Numbered from the stretch's first letter, positions 1-8,903 are shown. The stretch: 64,000 nt of DNA from Legionella jordanis (GCF_900637635.1 NZ_LR134383.1:326001-390000); one strand, 5' to 3'. Notes: generated from the letters alone by a model not told the origin. Translations and numbers: made by a program.

Positions 1-1206
1 CCCTGAAATAAATCCCCACATGGATTCCAAAACAGGCTCTGGGAGGGTTTGCTTACCAAATTTAATTGGAATTAAGGCGTAGGGATGGAGTAAGCGCACC
101 ATTTCTCTTCGGCTTTGCTTATAAATTAACAGTGCGCGGATCACTTTCACGCCACCACTCGTTGAACCGGCGCAGCCACCCACGAGGGCAATCAACATAA
201 TGAGAATTGGAACATAAGTGGGCCAATTGCTGAACGAAGAAGACATAAAGCCTGTGGTTGTGGCCAAGGAAATGACATTGAATAAGCTTTTTATAAGGGC
301 ATGATGATTGGCTTCAAAAAAGCCATAAATGATGAGACTAATGGTGACAAGAAGACTCGCTAAAAAAAGGAAGGTAATGTAAAAGCGGAATTCCTCATCC
401 TGCCAATAATGGCTTAAGCTCCTTTTTTTCAAAGCAAGAAAATGCAAGGCAAAATTGGTGCCACCAAGAATCATAAAGACACAGGCGATTAATTCAATGA
501 CATCGCTTTGATAAAATGCAAAGCTGCTGTCATGCATGGAGAAACCTCCAGTAGACACCGTGGCAAAACTTTCCCCTAAGGCATCAAACCAATCCATACC
601 TGCTAACCAGTAGCAAAGCCAACAAATGCAGGTCAATAGCAAATAAATGGACCATAAGGCCTTTGCTGTCTGAGCAATTCTTGGCGTTAATTTGCTGTCT
701 TTCATCGGCCCTGGTGTTTCTGCCCGATACAACTGCATCCCCCCAACGCCAAGCATTGGCAATATAGCGACTGCTAAAACTACAATTCCCATCCCCCCCA
801 AAAATTGCAATTGCTGACGATAAAAAAGAACAGCATGAGGTAAGCCTTCAATATGTTGAATGATGCTTGCGCCCGTGGTTGTGAAGCCTGAAACGGATTC
901 GAAAACAGCATCGGTTAGGCTGTGATGATGAATTGCAAAAATAAACGGTAGAGAAGCATAAAAACAAAGCACGAACCAAAAGAGAACGACAATTAAAAAA
1001 CCATCCCTGATTTTTAATTCATGGTGTTGCTTTCTAAAACTAAACCAAAGCACTAAACCTGTGAAAAAAGTACAGGCAAATGCCGCTACGAAAGGCAACC
1101 AAAATCTTTCCTGAAAAATAAGATTGATCACGAGCGGTGTAAGCATACTCACACTGAACATCATGAGTAACAGGCCAATAAGACGAAAAATTGTTTTTAT
1201 TTGCAT
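1..1206 (-). CDS. trkH: TrkH-type potassium uptake channel subunit (C-terminus cut by window edge)
   Basis: Membrane pore subunit of the Trk potassium uptake system. It starts at ATG 1206 and stays open to the window edge, so about the last 80 residues are missing. All four selectivity-filter loops of the family are visible in order: TTTGAS, TVSTGGFS, ATTTGFMS and a GGCAGSTSGG loop. Hydrophobic segments lie between them. It begins 3 bases after the trkA stop, so channel and regulator are co-transcribed. The family assignment is secure; whether it is TrkH or TrkG cannot be decided from sequence alone. Confidence 0.95.
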   Translation of the reverse strand, partial: MQIKTIFRLIGLLLMMFSVSMLTPLVINLIFQERFWLPFVAAFACTFFTGLVLWFSFRKQHHELKIRDGFLIVVLFWFVLCFYASLPFIFAIHHHSLTDAVFESVSGFTTTGASIIQHIEGLPHAVLFYRQQLQFLGGMGIVVLAVAILPMLGVGGMQLYRAETPGPMKDSKLTPRIAQTAKALWSIYLLLTCICWLCYWLAGMDWFDALGESFATVSTGGFSMHDSSFAFYQSDVIELIACVFMILGGTNFALHFLALKKRSLSHYWQDEEFRFYITFLFLASLLVTISLIIYGFFEANHHALIKSLFNVISLATTTGFMSSSFSNWPTYVPILIMLIALVGGCAGSTSGGVKVIRALLIYKQSRREMVRLLHPYALIPIKFGKQTLPEPVLESMWGFISG

Positions 1207-1209
1207 TAT

Positions 1210-2586
1210 TTAGCTCGTAAACGTCAAATTGACTTGAAACAAGGATTCAATTTGACGTACATAACGTCTCTTTAACAGTAAAATAATCACATGATCACCA
1301 GATTCCAACTGCAGGTCAGGCTCTGGCATTAACAGTTTATCTTCACGCATCACGGCAGCAATAAAACTACTTGGTGGAAGCTCAATTTGCGACAATTGAC
1401 GACCTACTACCTGTGAAGTTAGCTCATCCCCATGAGTAATGAGCTCAATCGCCTCTGCTTCGTCATTTTGCAGACGGTATACCTTAACCATATTTCCACG
1501 GCGAAGTTTAGTAAGAATGCTACCAATGGTAATCAATTGAGGCGAGATTGCATGATCAATTACACTGTCTTCAATTAGGTCAACATAGGCATTGCGATTG
1601 ACAAGAGCAATGACATGTCGTGCTCCCAAACGTTTGGCTTGCAAACAGGACATGATGTTGGCCTCATCGTCGTTAGTTACTGCGCAAAATACATCTGTGA
1701 ATTCGATGTTTTCACTCACAAGCAGGTCCCGATCAGCGATATCACCTTGCAAAACCGTCCCTTTATGCAATTGCGAAGCAAGATCGCTTGCGCGCGATAG
1801 ATTGCGATCTATCACTTTGATTCGATACTTGTTTTCCAGGGTCTCAGCGAGTTTTGAACCGATATGCCCGCCACCTGCGATCATGATTCGGCGGTTTGGG
1901 TGCGTATAGCGGCCAAGGGCGATGAGGAGCTGTTGAATAGCGTGCGGAGAGGCGATAAAAAGTACATCATCGCCGATAACAATCTCACAATTATCTTCTG
2001 GGGCAATTGCTGTTTTATCGCGAAAAATAGCCACCACCCGAGCTTCAATCGGTGCTAAATGATCATACAACTGTTGAATGGTTTTGCCTACCATTACCCC
2101 ACCCGGCTGAGGTTTAATAGTTGCTAATAACAACTTGCCATCAGCAAATTCGAGCAGTTGGGTTACACCTGGATAATCAATGAGGTTTTCTATATGTTCT
2201 GTAACCAGTTTTTCAGGACTAATGCAAACGTCCACCGGCACATGATCGTTGCAAAATAATTGCGGATAATCGTAGTAATCGCGTGAACGTATACGGGCAA
2301 TTTTCGTAGGTGTACGAAACAAGCTGTATGCAATTTGACATCCCATCATGTTAATTTCATCGCTGTTGGTGACCGCAATCAACATGTCAGCTTGCTCAAT
2401 TCCCGCATTAATTAAAATATTCGGGTGGGCGGCTGAACCAAGAACCGTGCGGATATCCAAACGATGTTGCAATTCGCGAAGCCTGTCTTCATCCAAATCA
2501 ACCAAGGTGATGTCATTGTCTTCACGGGCTAAGCTGCGAGCCAAAGTTCCTCCGACTTGTCCTGCTCCAAGAATGACGATTCTCAT
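1210..2586 (-). CDS. trkA: Trk system NAD-binding regulatory protein TrkA
   Basis: Cytosolic peripheral subunit that gates the Trk potassium channel by nucleotide binding. The 458-residue length equals the full TrkA. Two tandem RCK units are visible: the first Rossmann motif ILGAGQVGGTLA at the N-terminus, the second IAGGGHIGSKLAE near residue 235, each followed by a TrkA-C domain. The start overlaps the dapF stop by 4 bases (ATGA), and trkH follows after 3 bases, so translation is coupled along lptM-dapF-trkA-trkH. Confidence 0.97.
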   Translation of the reverse strand: MRIVILGAGQVGGTLARSLAREDNDITLVDLDEDRLRELQHRLDIRTVLGSAAHPNILINAGIEQADMLIAVTNSDEINMMGCQIAYSLFRTPTKIARIRSRDYYDYPQLFCNDHVPVDVCISPEKLVTEHIENLIDYPGVTQLLEFADGKLLLATIKPQPGGVMVGKTIQQLYDHLAPIEARVVAIFRDKTAIAPEDNCEIVIGDDVLFIASPHAIQQLLIALGRYTHPNRRIMIAGGGHIGSKLAETLENKYRIKVIDRNLSRASDLASQLHKGTVLQGDIADRDLLVSENIEFTDVFCAVTNDDEANIMSCLQAKRLGARHVIALVNRNAYVDLIEDSVIDHAISPQLITIGSILTKLRRGNMVKVYRLQNDEAEAIELITHGDELTSQVVGRQLSQIELPPSSFIAAVMREDKLLMPEPDLQLESGDHVIILLLKRRYVRQIESLFQVNLTFTS

Positions 2587-3416
2587 AACAGCAACACCCC
2601 CTCATAGACAAACTCCGCGGGCCCTTTTAGAAAAATGGGGCCATTCACATCGGGCCATTCAATGATTAACTCTCCCCCTGGTAATTGCACGTGAATGAGG
2701 TTTGAAGATTGATAATAGAGCCTGGCAATGGCCGCAGCCGCAACAGCGCCGCTGCCGCAAGCTTTGGTTTCGCCGCAGCCTCGCTCATATACACGAAGGC
2801 GTATCTGGTCTTTATTGATAATCTCCATAAAACCGGCATTACTTTGCTCAGGAAACAGCGGATGCTCACTAATTTCTTTGCCCAATTGGTTGAGGTTTAG
2901 TTGATCAAGTGCTTCAACGACGCTAACCGCATGGGGGTTTCCGACACTGAGTGCATGGACAGGGTAGGATAACCCATTCGCCAATTCCAGCTGATAAAAA
3001 GTAGCTTGTTGGCCAGCAAGCAAAGGAATGTCAGGCGGAGCAAGCTTGGGAGTGCCCATGTCCACGGTAACACTATCATCAGGATTAATTTGCAACATCA
3101 TTCGAGTTGTTCGAGTGGCAACGGATATCTGCTTTTTTGAAGTTAAGTCATAGTGCAAGAGAAAACGTGCCAGGCAACGAGCGCCATTGCCGCACTGGCC
3201 GACTTCTTGGCCATTGGCATTGAAGATGCGGTAAAAAAAATCGCTATCGGGTGCTGGACTCGGTTCAACAATAAGACATTGGTCAAAACCGATGCCGGTA
3301 TCTCTTTTCGCCCAATTGGCAATGTCTGCAGCATCTACATTGATGGTCTGGCGTACGGCGTCAATTACCATGAAATCGTTACCCAATCCATGCATTTTTG
3401 TAAATCGGATGGTCAT
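2583..3416 (-). CDS. dapF: Diaminopimelate epimerase
   Basis: Converts LL- to meso-diaminopimelate for lysine and peptidoglycan synthesis in the cytosol. The 277 residues match the family length. Both catalytic cysteines lie in their usual motifs: GQCGNGARC (about residue 75) and ERGCGETKACGSGA (about residue 215). The N-terminal MTIRFTKMHGLGNDF is diagnostic. It sits 6 bases after lptM and overlaps trkA by 4. The lptM-dapF pairing is common in gammaproteobacteria; the trk genes behind it look like an added tail to the operon. Confidence 0.98.
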   Translation of the reverse strand: MTIRFTKMHGLGNDFMVIDAVRQTINVDAADIANWAKRDTGIGFDQCLIVEPSPAPDSDFFYRIFNANGQEVGQCGNGARCLARFLLHYDLTSKKQISVATRTTRMMLQINPDDSVTVDMGTPKLAPPDIPLLAGQQATFYQLELANGLSYPVHALSVGNPHAVSVVEALDQLNLNQLGKEISEHPLFPEQSNAGFMEIINKDQIRLRVYERGCGETKACGSGAVAAAAIARLYYQSSNLIHVQLPGGELIIEWPDVNGPIFLKGPAEFVYEGVLLL

Positions 3417-3422
3417 TTCAGC

Positions 3423-3539
3423 TCACTTGTTTGTGATTGACTGTTTCTGATTATCTGGTAAATACAAAGGTCCTTTCTGACCGCAGCCTGTAAGGCTTAT
3501 TATTATTATTGTTATAGCAATTAGCAAAGATTTGCGCAT
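3423..3539 (-). CDS. lptM: LptM (YifL)-like small outer-membrane lipoprotein
   Basis: A 38-residue lipoprotein. ATG at 3539 opens a short basic N-region (MRKS), an Ile-rich hydrophobic core, the lipobox LTGC and then the family signature GQKGPLYLP. In the LptM family this conserved stretch after the lipidated Cys binds LptD and helps its disulfides mature; that is family knowledge and is not shown here. The stop is 6 bases before dapF, the same order as in many gammaproteobacteria. The C-terminal tail is very short (DNQKQSITNK). Confidence 0.88.
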   Translation of the reverse strand: MRKSLLIAITIIIISLTGCGQKGPLYLPDNQKQSITNK

Positions 3540-3560
3540 AGTTAATTCTGCAAACCAACT

Positions 3561-3566
3561 AGTATA
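3561..3566 (-). promoter_or_regulatory. Possible -10 element for the lptM-dapF-trkAH operon
   Basis: TATACT on the minus strand, 22 bases before the lptM start, in an AT-rich gap between the preceding gene's stop and lptM. No good -35 hexamer is found 16-18 bases upstream, so this is only a candidate. Confidence 0.3.
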
Positions 3567-3605
3567 AAAAATTCAAGTGAAAAGCGCTATCGAAGTTTTA
3601 GGGTA

Positions 3606-4949
3606 CTAAATGGTAAGTTTTAGCCCTTGATCTTCCACTTGCATTTGTTCTGCGTCTGGGTTTCTCAAATTCCTAATGGCATCAATGGCCTTTAGCATGG
3701 ATTTGTTTACCCGCTCATGGGAACGTGGATTTATATGAATTTCCTCGCTATGTTCAACTGAATGTTCCAGCCACTTCAAATTGAATAACAAGGTTGAGGG
3801 GATGTTGGAACCATCTATGTAAACAGGAGAAACAGTAATATAGACGTCTGAAACGTCTTCCTTGATTAGTTTTTCCGCAATAAATTGTTCGATGATTTCA
3901 AGAACATTGTAGTTGGACGCTGCGGTTGCAGGGACTAAATTGTCGGCGGAGTGCATTCCGCCCAGAAAGTAGGCAATGAGATGGGACCAGTGGTATTTGC
4001 TCTGGCTTTCAATGACAATATTTTCACCACAAATTGCAAACACTTGTTGGCAGCTGCCACCCATAAGCTGATTTTGTCCTTGCCGGCGCTTTAACCCACG
4101 TCTTTTTTTAAGCGCTTCCAGGGTGGCAGTAAAGGACAAGGGCTCCAGTTGCTGAAAGAGCAATTTGGGCATTTTTTTCTTGACGGTTTCCTCATCGTCT
4201 ACAGTAATTTGTACCTTTTTAGGAGAGGGGGTTAAGGCCTTAAACAAAGTAAAATCCATGAGGCCAGTTCTGTGTCCATATAGTTTTCTGACCCGGGTCT
4301 GTTTTTCGGGTGTGCGATAAACTTCTGGATAACCTTTAAGCGGTGTGCCGGGGGAGAGAATGTCTATTCGCCTTACTTTAATATTACTAAGATCAGGCTC
4401 ATTTTCCTTGTTGTTGTCGCTGAATAATATGGGCAAATCCTCGGAATCATCGTTTCTAAATCGTCTTCGCTTCACGCGATGGAGGGTTGATTCTTCAGGA
4501 GCTGGCGCTTTTTTGACATGGCGGGGTAACTGTTTTCTCCCCTGGAGCAAGTCAAGGCTTTCTGCATCCCTTCTGATTTGACTTAGGCAGGACAGGAGAA
4601 AGGCACTGCTTAGGCGTTTTACATCTTGCTCTTCAGTGCGGCGAATCAACTGCAGCCATTCTGCTTTACTGAGGTTAAGCCGGCTGATGTTAGGAAGAAC
4701 GCTAGCAACGCGTTTCGCAAAGTTGGGAATTTTGCTCCCTTGTAACTCCGATTGCTCTTCAAGGGAAGTAAAAACGTCTAAAACTTCCATCTGGGCATAG
4801 GGTTGGACGCCTTTAGCTAAAAGCTCGCGTTCATCCGCATTGCTTTGTAAATAAATAATCAAAATATTAAACCAATCCTTTTGGTTAAGCACATAAGCTT
4901 TGGATTTTTTTCCTAAATTGGCAATTAAATTTTGAATTTTTTCTAACAT
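3606..4949 (-). CDS. Candidate effector with DNA/RNA non-specific endonuclease-like C-terminal domain
   Basis: An orphan 447-residue cytosolic protein with no signal peptide. Residues 1-135 look helical. Residues 150-250 look disordered and carry basic clusters (KRRRFR at 160-165, KKRRGLKRR at 281-289) and several S/T-P-x-K sequences. Residues 300-395 resemble the bacterial Endonuclease_NS_2 type: WSHLIA (His323 in the position of the catalytic His), then GG, ADNLVPATAASNYN (Asn346/Asn348) and a V-x-P-x-Y strand. The tail after residue 430 is acidic then hydrophobic (AEQMQVEDQGLKLTI), compatible with a Dot/Icm signal. The nuclease assignment is inferred from motif spacing; activity and secretion are not shown. 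Confidence 0.6.
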   Translation of the reverse strand: MLEKIQNLIANLGKKSKAYVLNQKDWFNILIIYLQSNADERELLAKGVQPYAQMEVLDVFTSLEEQSELQGSKIPNFAKRVASVLPNISRLNLSKAEWLQLIRRTEEQDVKRLSSAFLLSCLSQIRRDAESLDLLQGRKQLPRHVKKAPAPEESTLHRVKRRRFRNDDSEDLPILFSDNNKENEPDLSNIKVRRIDILSPGTPLKGYPEVYRTPEKQTRVRKLYGHRTGLMDFTLFKALTPSPKKVQITVDDEETVKKKMPKLLFQQLEPLSFTATLEALKKRRGLKRRQGQNQLMGGSCQQVFAICGENIVIESQSKYHWSHLIAYFLGGMHSADNLVPATAASNYNVLEIIEQFIAEKLIKEDVSDVYITVSPVYIDGSNIPSTLLFNLKWLEHSVEHSEEIHINPRSHERVNKSMLKAIDAIRNLRNPDAEQMQVEDQGLKLTI

Positions 4950-5163
4950 CTGAATACTTTGTAAATCGCAATCTGAATGATTATAACATGAACACAGTGT
5001 TTGAAATAGATCAATTATGATTTTGCTGTATAAGACAGAGTTTATCGCATCGCTTCTGGACTTCTTAATTAGCGCGCTTCTAAAGCCGCTTTTTGCTCAA
5101 GACTGGCTTGCTATCATCCAAGGCTTTGGGGATAATTTGGGGTTTTGATTTTGTGGAGACGCC

Positions 5164-5826
5164 GTGTTAAACGCTTATATAAAGGAACCGCCACAACCGC
5201 CTGAAGCTTGTATCATCTGGATGCATGGTTTGGGTGCGGATGCCAATGACATGTCAGGCCTTGCCAGTCAGTTGCAACTCAATTCAAATGCCGTCCGCCA
5301 CGTATTTCTTGATGCTCCAGTTCGGCCCGTAAGCATCAATAATGGCCTTAAAATGCGTGCCTGGTATGATATTTATGACCTTAGATTCTCCTCCCGTGAG
5401 GACAGGGAAGGCATCTTGGATTCAGAAAACGACATTTTGGCAATCCTTAATGAGCAAATCCAACAGGGTATTCCTTCGAAAAAAATCTGGTTAGCGGGCT
5501 TCTCCCAGGGTGGGGCAATGGCTTTGCATACTGCTTTGAAATTAAATCAGCCTTTAGGGGGCATCATTGTCCTCTCAGCCTATTTGCCTCTAGCGTCTGA
5601 ATGTAAACCTTTACTCGCCAAAGAAACCGCGATTTTTTTCGCTTATGGCCTCTATGATTCTGTGGTTTTGCCAGACTGGAGTAAGCTGTGCTTAGGCTGG
5701 CTGAAAGCGAATGGTTACCTGCAGGTGGCCGAGCACAGCTATCCTATGGATCACGCCGTTTGCCTTGAAGAAATCGAAGATTTATCGGCCTGGCTTAATA
5801 ATCTTCTTGCAGGAGATGACCGATGA
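5164..5826 (+). CDS. Carboxylesterase/acyl-protein-thioesterase family alpha/beta hydrolase
   Basis: Cytosolic serine hydrolase of the phospholipase/carboxylesterase family (PF02230), 220 residues. IIWMHGLGADANDM is the oxyanion region and GFSQGGAMA holds the nucleophilic Ser (about 117). The acid is in YGLYDSVV and the His in MDHAVC. The start is GTG 5164 with GGAG five bases upstream; there is no in-frame ATG before the conserved N-terminal strand. The stop overlaps the next gene by 4 bases (ATGA). The family hydrolyses short acyl esters or lysophospholipids; the substrate here is unknown. Confidence 0.9.
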   Translation: MLNAYIKEPPQPPEACIIWMHGLGADANDMSGLASQLQLNSNAVRHVFLDAPVRPVSINNGLKMRAWYDIYDLRFSSREDREGILDSENDILAILNEQIQQGIPSKKIWLAGFSQGGAMALHTALKLNQPLGGIIVLSAYLPLASECKPLLAKETAIFFAYGLYDSVVLPDWSKLCLGWLKANGYLQVAEHSYPMDHAVCLEEIEDLSAWLNNLLAGDDR

Positions 5827-6257
5827 CTGTTGTAAAAAAGACTCGTATGGTTCATTTTAGTTGCAGCCAAATGTATGATTTGGTCAATAAGGTTGAGGAG
5901 TACTCCAGTTTTCTTCCTTATTGCTCACAAAGTCTGGTGCATCATCGCGATGAAGATGAAGTTCAGGCTACTCTGGTCATTTCAGCTGCCGGGATGAATA
6001 AATCGTTTACCACCCGTAATCGCTTGCAAGCTAATAAAATGATTGAAATCCGCCTGGTGGATGGACCTTTTAAGCATTTAGAGGGATTTTGGCGTTTTGA
6101 TGAAGTGCCTGAAGGATGCAAAATTTCCTTTGACCTCGAGTTTGAGTTTGCAGGCTGGATGTTCTCTATGCTTTTAGGCCCAGTTTTTGAGCAGGTAACG
6201 GATAAAATGGTGGATGCTTTTTGCGAACGGGCTGAGGCTTTGTATGGTAAAAGTTGA
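5823..6257 (+). CDS. ratA: RatA/Coq10-like START-domain protein
   Basis: A 144-residue polyketide-cyclase/START fold protein. The run from FSCSQMYDLV to EYSSFLPYC is typical of the RatA/YfjG-Coq10 family, as is the C-terminal amphipathic helix LLGPVFEQVTDKMVDAF. Family members bind ubiquinone (Coq10) or are reported as a ribosome-association toxin (RatA); which role applies here cannot be told. It overlaps the carboxylesterase by 4 bases and is followed by an overlapping ratB, the usual ratAB pair. Confidence 0.9.
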   Translation: MTVVKKTRMVHFSCSQMYDLVNKVEEYSSFLPYCSQSLVHHRDEDEVQATLVISAAGMNKSFTTRNRLQANKMIEIRLVDGPFKHLEGFWRFDEVPEGCKISFDLEFEFAGWMFSMLLGPVFEQVTDKMVDAFCERAEALYGKS

Positions 6258-6513
6258 AATCGTTTACATCAAGGCCGATGGCAACACCATACACCATCGG
6301 CTGGAATTAAAATCCGGTTCAACCATTTTAGATGCTTTGGACGAAGTAAAACTTTGGCAAAACCATCCTGAGACCAAATCCTTTTCCACCGGTATTTTTT
6401 CCAAGGTTTTGCCTTTGGATACTGTATTGAAATCAGGTGATCGCATTGAGATTTACAGACCTCTTACCCTTGACCCAAAGGAAAAGCGCAGGCAAAGGGC
6501 AAAAAACCAATAA
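6244..6513 (+). CDS. ratB: RnfH/RatB ubiquitin-like beta-grasp protein
   Basis: An 89-residue protein of the RnfH family (PF03658). The ATG at 6244 lies inside the ratA end (14-base overlap) and gives the typical beginning MVKVEIVYIKADG; a longer frame from 6214 has no family support. The conserved motifs are FSTGIFSKVLPLDTVLKSGD and the C-terminal IYRPLTLDPKEKRRQRA, which is diagnostic. The function of the family is not established. Its constant pairing with ratA suggests a shared role. Confidence 0.9.
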   Translation: MVKVEIVYIKADGNTIHHRLELKSGSTILDALDEVKLWQNHPETKSFSTGIFSKVLPLDTVLKSGDRIEIYRPLTLDPKEKRRQRAKNQ

Positions 6514-6520
6514 GCCTCAT

Positions 6521-6562
6521 CGCAAGCGGATTAGGGTCTAAGATATCCCGCTATGGCTTGCG
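6521..6562. terminator. Possible bidirectional terminator hairpin between ratB and bamE
   Basis: CGCAAGC at 6521-6527 pairs with GCTTGCG at 6556-6562; a weaker inner stem pairs GGAT with ATCC. It lies between convergent genes and its right arm is inside the bamE end. No clear T-run follows on either strand, so it is a weak call. Confidence 0.3.
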
Positions 6563-6874
6563 CTCAATTCGTATTAGGCGATCATGGGCGAAATACAAAC
6601 TTAGATTTTGCATTTGAAGGGGGCCAGTACCACGCCTAAAGGTATAAGCATAGTCCCAACGATCATTATTAAACATTGGATTTAGTAAGCTGGTTCCCAT
6701 TAAGATAGCGGCATCTTGCTTGCTCATTCCTAATTTCAAACGTTCAATTTTTGATTGCGGAAGCAAATTTCCTTGCTGCACAATTCTCCTGGAAAAATCA
6801 TAAGAAGCACAATTGGTTAGCGAAAAGGAGATGGCAGAGGCCGTCAAAGCAATGAGAATGGTTCTAATTTGCAT
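6551..6874 (-). CDS. bamE: Outer-membrane assembly lipoprotein BamE
   Basis: Accessory lipoprotein of the Bam complex, which inserts beta-barrels into the outer membrane. It has 107 residues with a signal peptide ending in the lipobox LTNC (Cys22). The family motifs KIERLKLGMSKQDAAILMG and NDRWDYAYTFRRG are present, and the last strand is LYFAHDRLIRIE. It is divergent from fur, the same arrangement as in other gammaproteobacteria. The ATG at 6874 gives a normal n-region. Confidence 0.95.
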   Translation of the reverse strand: MQIRTILIALTASAISFSLTNCASYDFSRRIVQQGNLLPQSKIERLKLGMSKQDAAILMGTSLLNPMFNNDRWDYAYTFRRGTGPLQMQNLSLYFAHDRLIRIERKP

Positions 6875-7009
6875 TTTTTTTGCCTGTTATTAAAAATTTC
6901 GCCATAATATCATGTCATTTGTAGAAGTACAGCTGGATTGATTTAATGAATGCGCGACTACAACGGCCAATAATTTTAAACTATTAATGTCACTTGCAAA
7001 GGGGTAAGG

Positions 7010-7429
7010 GTGGAAGAGAGCCAACAATTGAAAGACGCTGGACTTAAGATAACCATGCCTCGCCTGAAAGTTCTTCAAATTTTAGAGCAGTCGCGTGATC
7101 ATCATTTGAGTGCTGAAGGAGTTTACAAAACCTTGCTAGACATGGGCGAAGACGTTGGCTTGGCCACTGTGTACCGTGTATTGACCCAATTTGAGGCAGC
7201 AGGTCTGGTGCATCGACATAATTTTGAAGGTGGCCACTCTGTATTCGAGCTTAGCCAGGGTGAACATCATGATCATTTGGTTTGTGTAAAATGTGGGAAG
7301 GTTGAGGAGTTTGTCGACGAAATTATTGAGCAAAGACAACTCATGATCGCTCAAAAAGCTAATTTTAAGATGACCGATCACGCATTGAACATCTATGGCT
7401 TTTGTCCAAATTGCCAAGGCGCTTCTTAA
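7010..7429 (+). CDS. fur: Ferric uptake regulator Fur
   Basis: Iron-responsive repressor, 139 residues. N-terminal winged helix (recognition helix around GLATVYRVLTQFEAAGL) and C-terminal metal and dimer domain (EHHDHLVCVKCGKVEEF, CPNC). The start is GTG 7010 with AAGGGG five bases upstream. The beginning MEESQQLKDAGLKIT is almost the same as the Legionella Fur that I recall, and this is one of the main hints to the host. All Zn and Fe ligands expected by eye are present. Confidence 0.97.
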   Translation: MEESQQLKDAGLKITMPRLKVLQILEQSRDHHLSAEGVYKTLLDMGEDVGLATVYRVLTQFEAAGLVHRHNFEGGHSVFELSQGEHHDHLVCVKCGKVEEFVDEIIEQRQLMIAQKANFKMTDHALNIYGFCPNCQGAS

Positions 7430-7490
7430 GCATCACTTAAGACTCTTGTGCTACCATTGTGTCCAGTTTTAAATCATGTGATAAATCGAT

Positions 7491-8903
7491 ATGACAATAG
7501 GTCCTTTTTGGTGCCCCGAACTCGATTCCTGGTTGCGATTCATAACCGAATCGGATGAGGTTAGAGTACAAATCAGTACACGAAATCCTGAAGAGAACAA
7601 GCTTTGTCGAGCTTGGGAAGATTTACCCGATAAAAAAGGAACCTGGCTGCTTTATTTTAGCCATGGTCCAAATGATAACTCCGAAGCGGCCTACTGCTTG
7701 TATGAGAATACCTTATATTATACCGAGGGAGAGACCAATCGATTAACGGGTAATTTGGAGCTTAGTCGGTGGGCGGCCCAAGTATGGGAACCTGTAAATT
7801 ACAATAGACTTCTTAAGTCCATTAAAAATCCTCAGGATGTCCCTTTTGCAAGTTACAAGAAATCAGAACATGCTGATAATCCACTGGTATTTTCAAGCTT
7901 ACCAATCCTCCCAGAAGAGATTTCTGCGTTTAAGCAGGATATTTTAAAGAAAGCACGGCAACATGCGCGGAACAATGTGGAATCCCCACTGTTTAATGAA
8001 GCGCAGCTTGATTTTTTGTACTCGCAATTTAGCGATGAACTGGATGAATTTTCCTTCGATTCATTTGAAACAAGCCTTGATTACTTAAGGGCACTGAAAG
8101 AAATCATTTCCAATAGGGAACACTCCGTTCATCAGAAGCTTAATGCTCGCGCGGCAGCAACTGATTTTGATCGAGAAATCTTTGTGGCAACAGCCGATCA
8201 TAATACCCAGGAATTCATAAGGACTTACAACAGCGATGAACAACGTCGGCGACGATTATATGCGGAGAAAAAAGAATACTTTTTCAATTTGTTGATTGAA
8301 GAAGGGAAATATCTTGCTCGCGAATTAGGAATCGACATCGATTTCTCATCAGTATTGGCGGTGGAAGAAGAAAGGCGTGCTGAACATGTTTTAGTCCCCT
8401 TTAATAGAGACGCGGGCATTGATTATCCACCGAATAGTGATTTAATCGAGGTGGGTGAGTTTCAATTTGAAGAGCTAGATCGGTATGCTGATGAACAGCT
8501 AATGGAAGATATTGAACTGATTGATTTGCGAACCGCTGTAGCTAATGCACAAGAAAATTACGAAAAATGGTATAAAAAGGACAACTCTTGCCGCAATGAT
8601 CGGGGACCTAATGGTTTTTTCAGTTGGTTTCGCCATGGGAAAACAGGACAGCAGTTTGCTGCAGCGTTCAAAAATGAAGTGAACACAGCAGACAAAATTT
8701 CTGCCATTGCTAGCATTAATGAATTTTTGCTTGCTCCAAAAACGGCTTATCATCGGCACTCCTTTGCTTCTTTTTTGCTGGATGAATTAACGAAACTTAA
8801 AGAATTTCCCTGGAAATCACTCAAGGCTGATGCAACAATCAATCGTTACAGCAAAGCTGAGGTTGTTGAGCTTCTAAACTCTGGGCTAAGCTTTCATATA
8901 TAA
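7491..8903 (+). CDS. Legionella-type orphan protein, candidate effector
   Basis: Not recognised as a known enzyme. A soluble 470-residue protein without signal peptide or membrane segment. It is rich in charged helices (residues 140-300) and very acidic around 300-350. Near residue 375 there is a compact motif, RGPNGFFSWFRHGKTGQ, followed by helices. A similar FFS..HGKT string occurs in the orphan at 32360-33748. No clear Shine-Dalgarno precedes ATG 7491. Its place as a single gene between fur and a HerA-like ATPase gives no clue. A secreted effector is possible but the C-terminus (VVELLNSGLSFHI) is only weakly signal-like. Confidence 0.6.
   Translation: MTIGPFWCPELDSWLRFITESDEVRVQISTRNPEENKLCRAWEDLPDKKGTWLLYFSHGPNDNSEAAYCLYENTLYYTEGETNRLTGNLELSRWAAQVWEPVNYNRLLKSIKNPQDVPFASYKKSEHADNPLVFSSLPILPEEISAFKQDILKKARQHARNNVESPLFNEAQLDFLYSQFSDELDEFSFDSFETSLDYLRALKEIISNREHSVHQKLNARAAATDFDREIFVATADHNTQEFIRTYNSDEQRRRRLYAEKKEYFFNLLIEEGKYLARELGIDIDFSSVLAVEEERRAEHVLVPFNRDAGIDYPPNSDLIEVGEFQFEELDRYADEQLMEDIELIDLRTAVANAQENYEKWYKKDNSCRNDRGPNGFFSWFRHGKTGQQFAAAFKNEVNTADKISAIASINEFLLAPKTAYHRHSFASFLLDELTKLKEFPWKSLKADATINRYSKAEVVELLNSGLSFHI

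Noticed and set aside
1592..1909. Plus-strand open frame inside trkA
   Set aside because: It is a shadow of the trkA coding strand with no ribosome site and no family motif.
4950..5163. tRNA or small RNA in the 214-base gap between the nuclease-like and esterase genes
   Set aside because: No cloverleaf, no strong hairpin and no terminator were found. A minus-strand TATAAT at 4980-4985 may serve the gene to its left but lacks a good -35.
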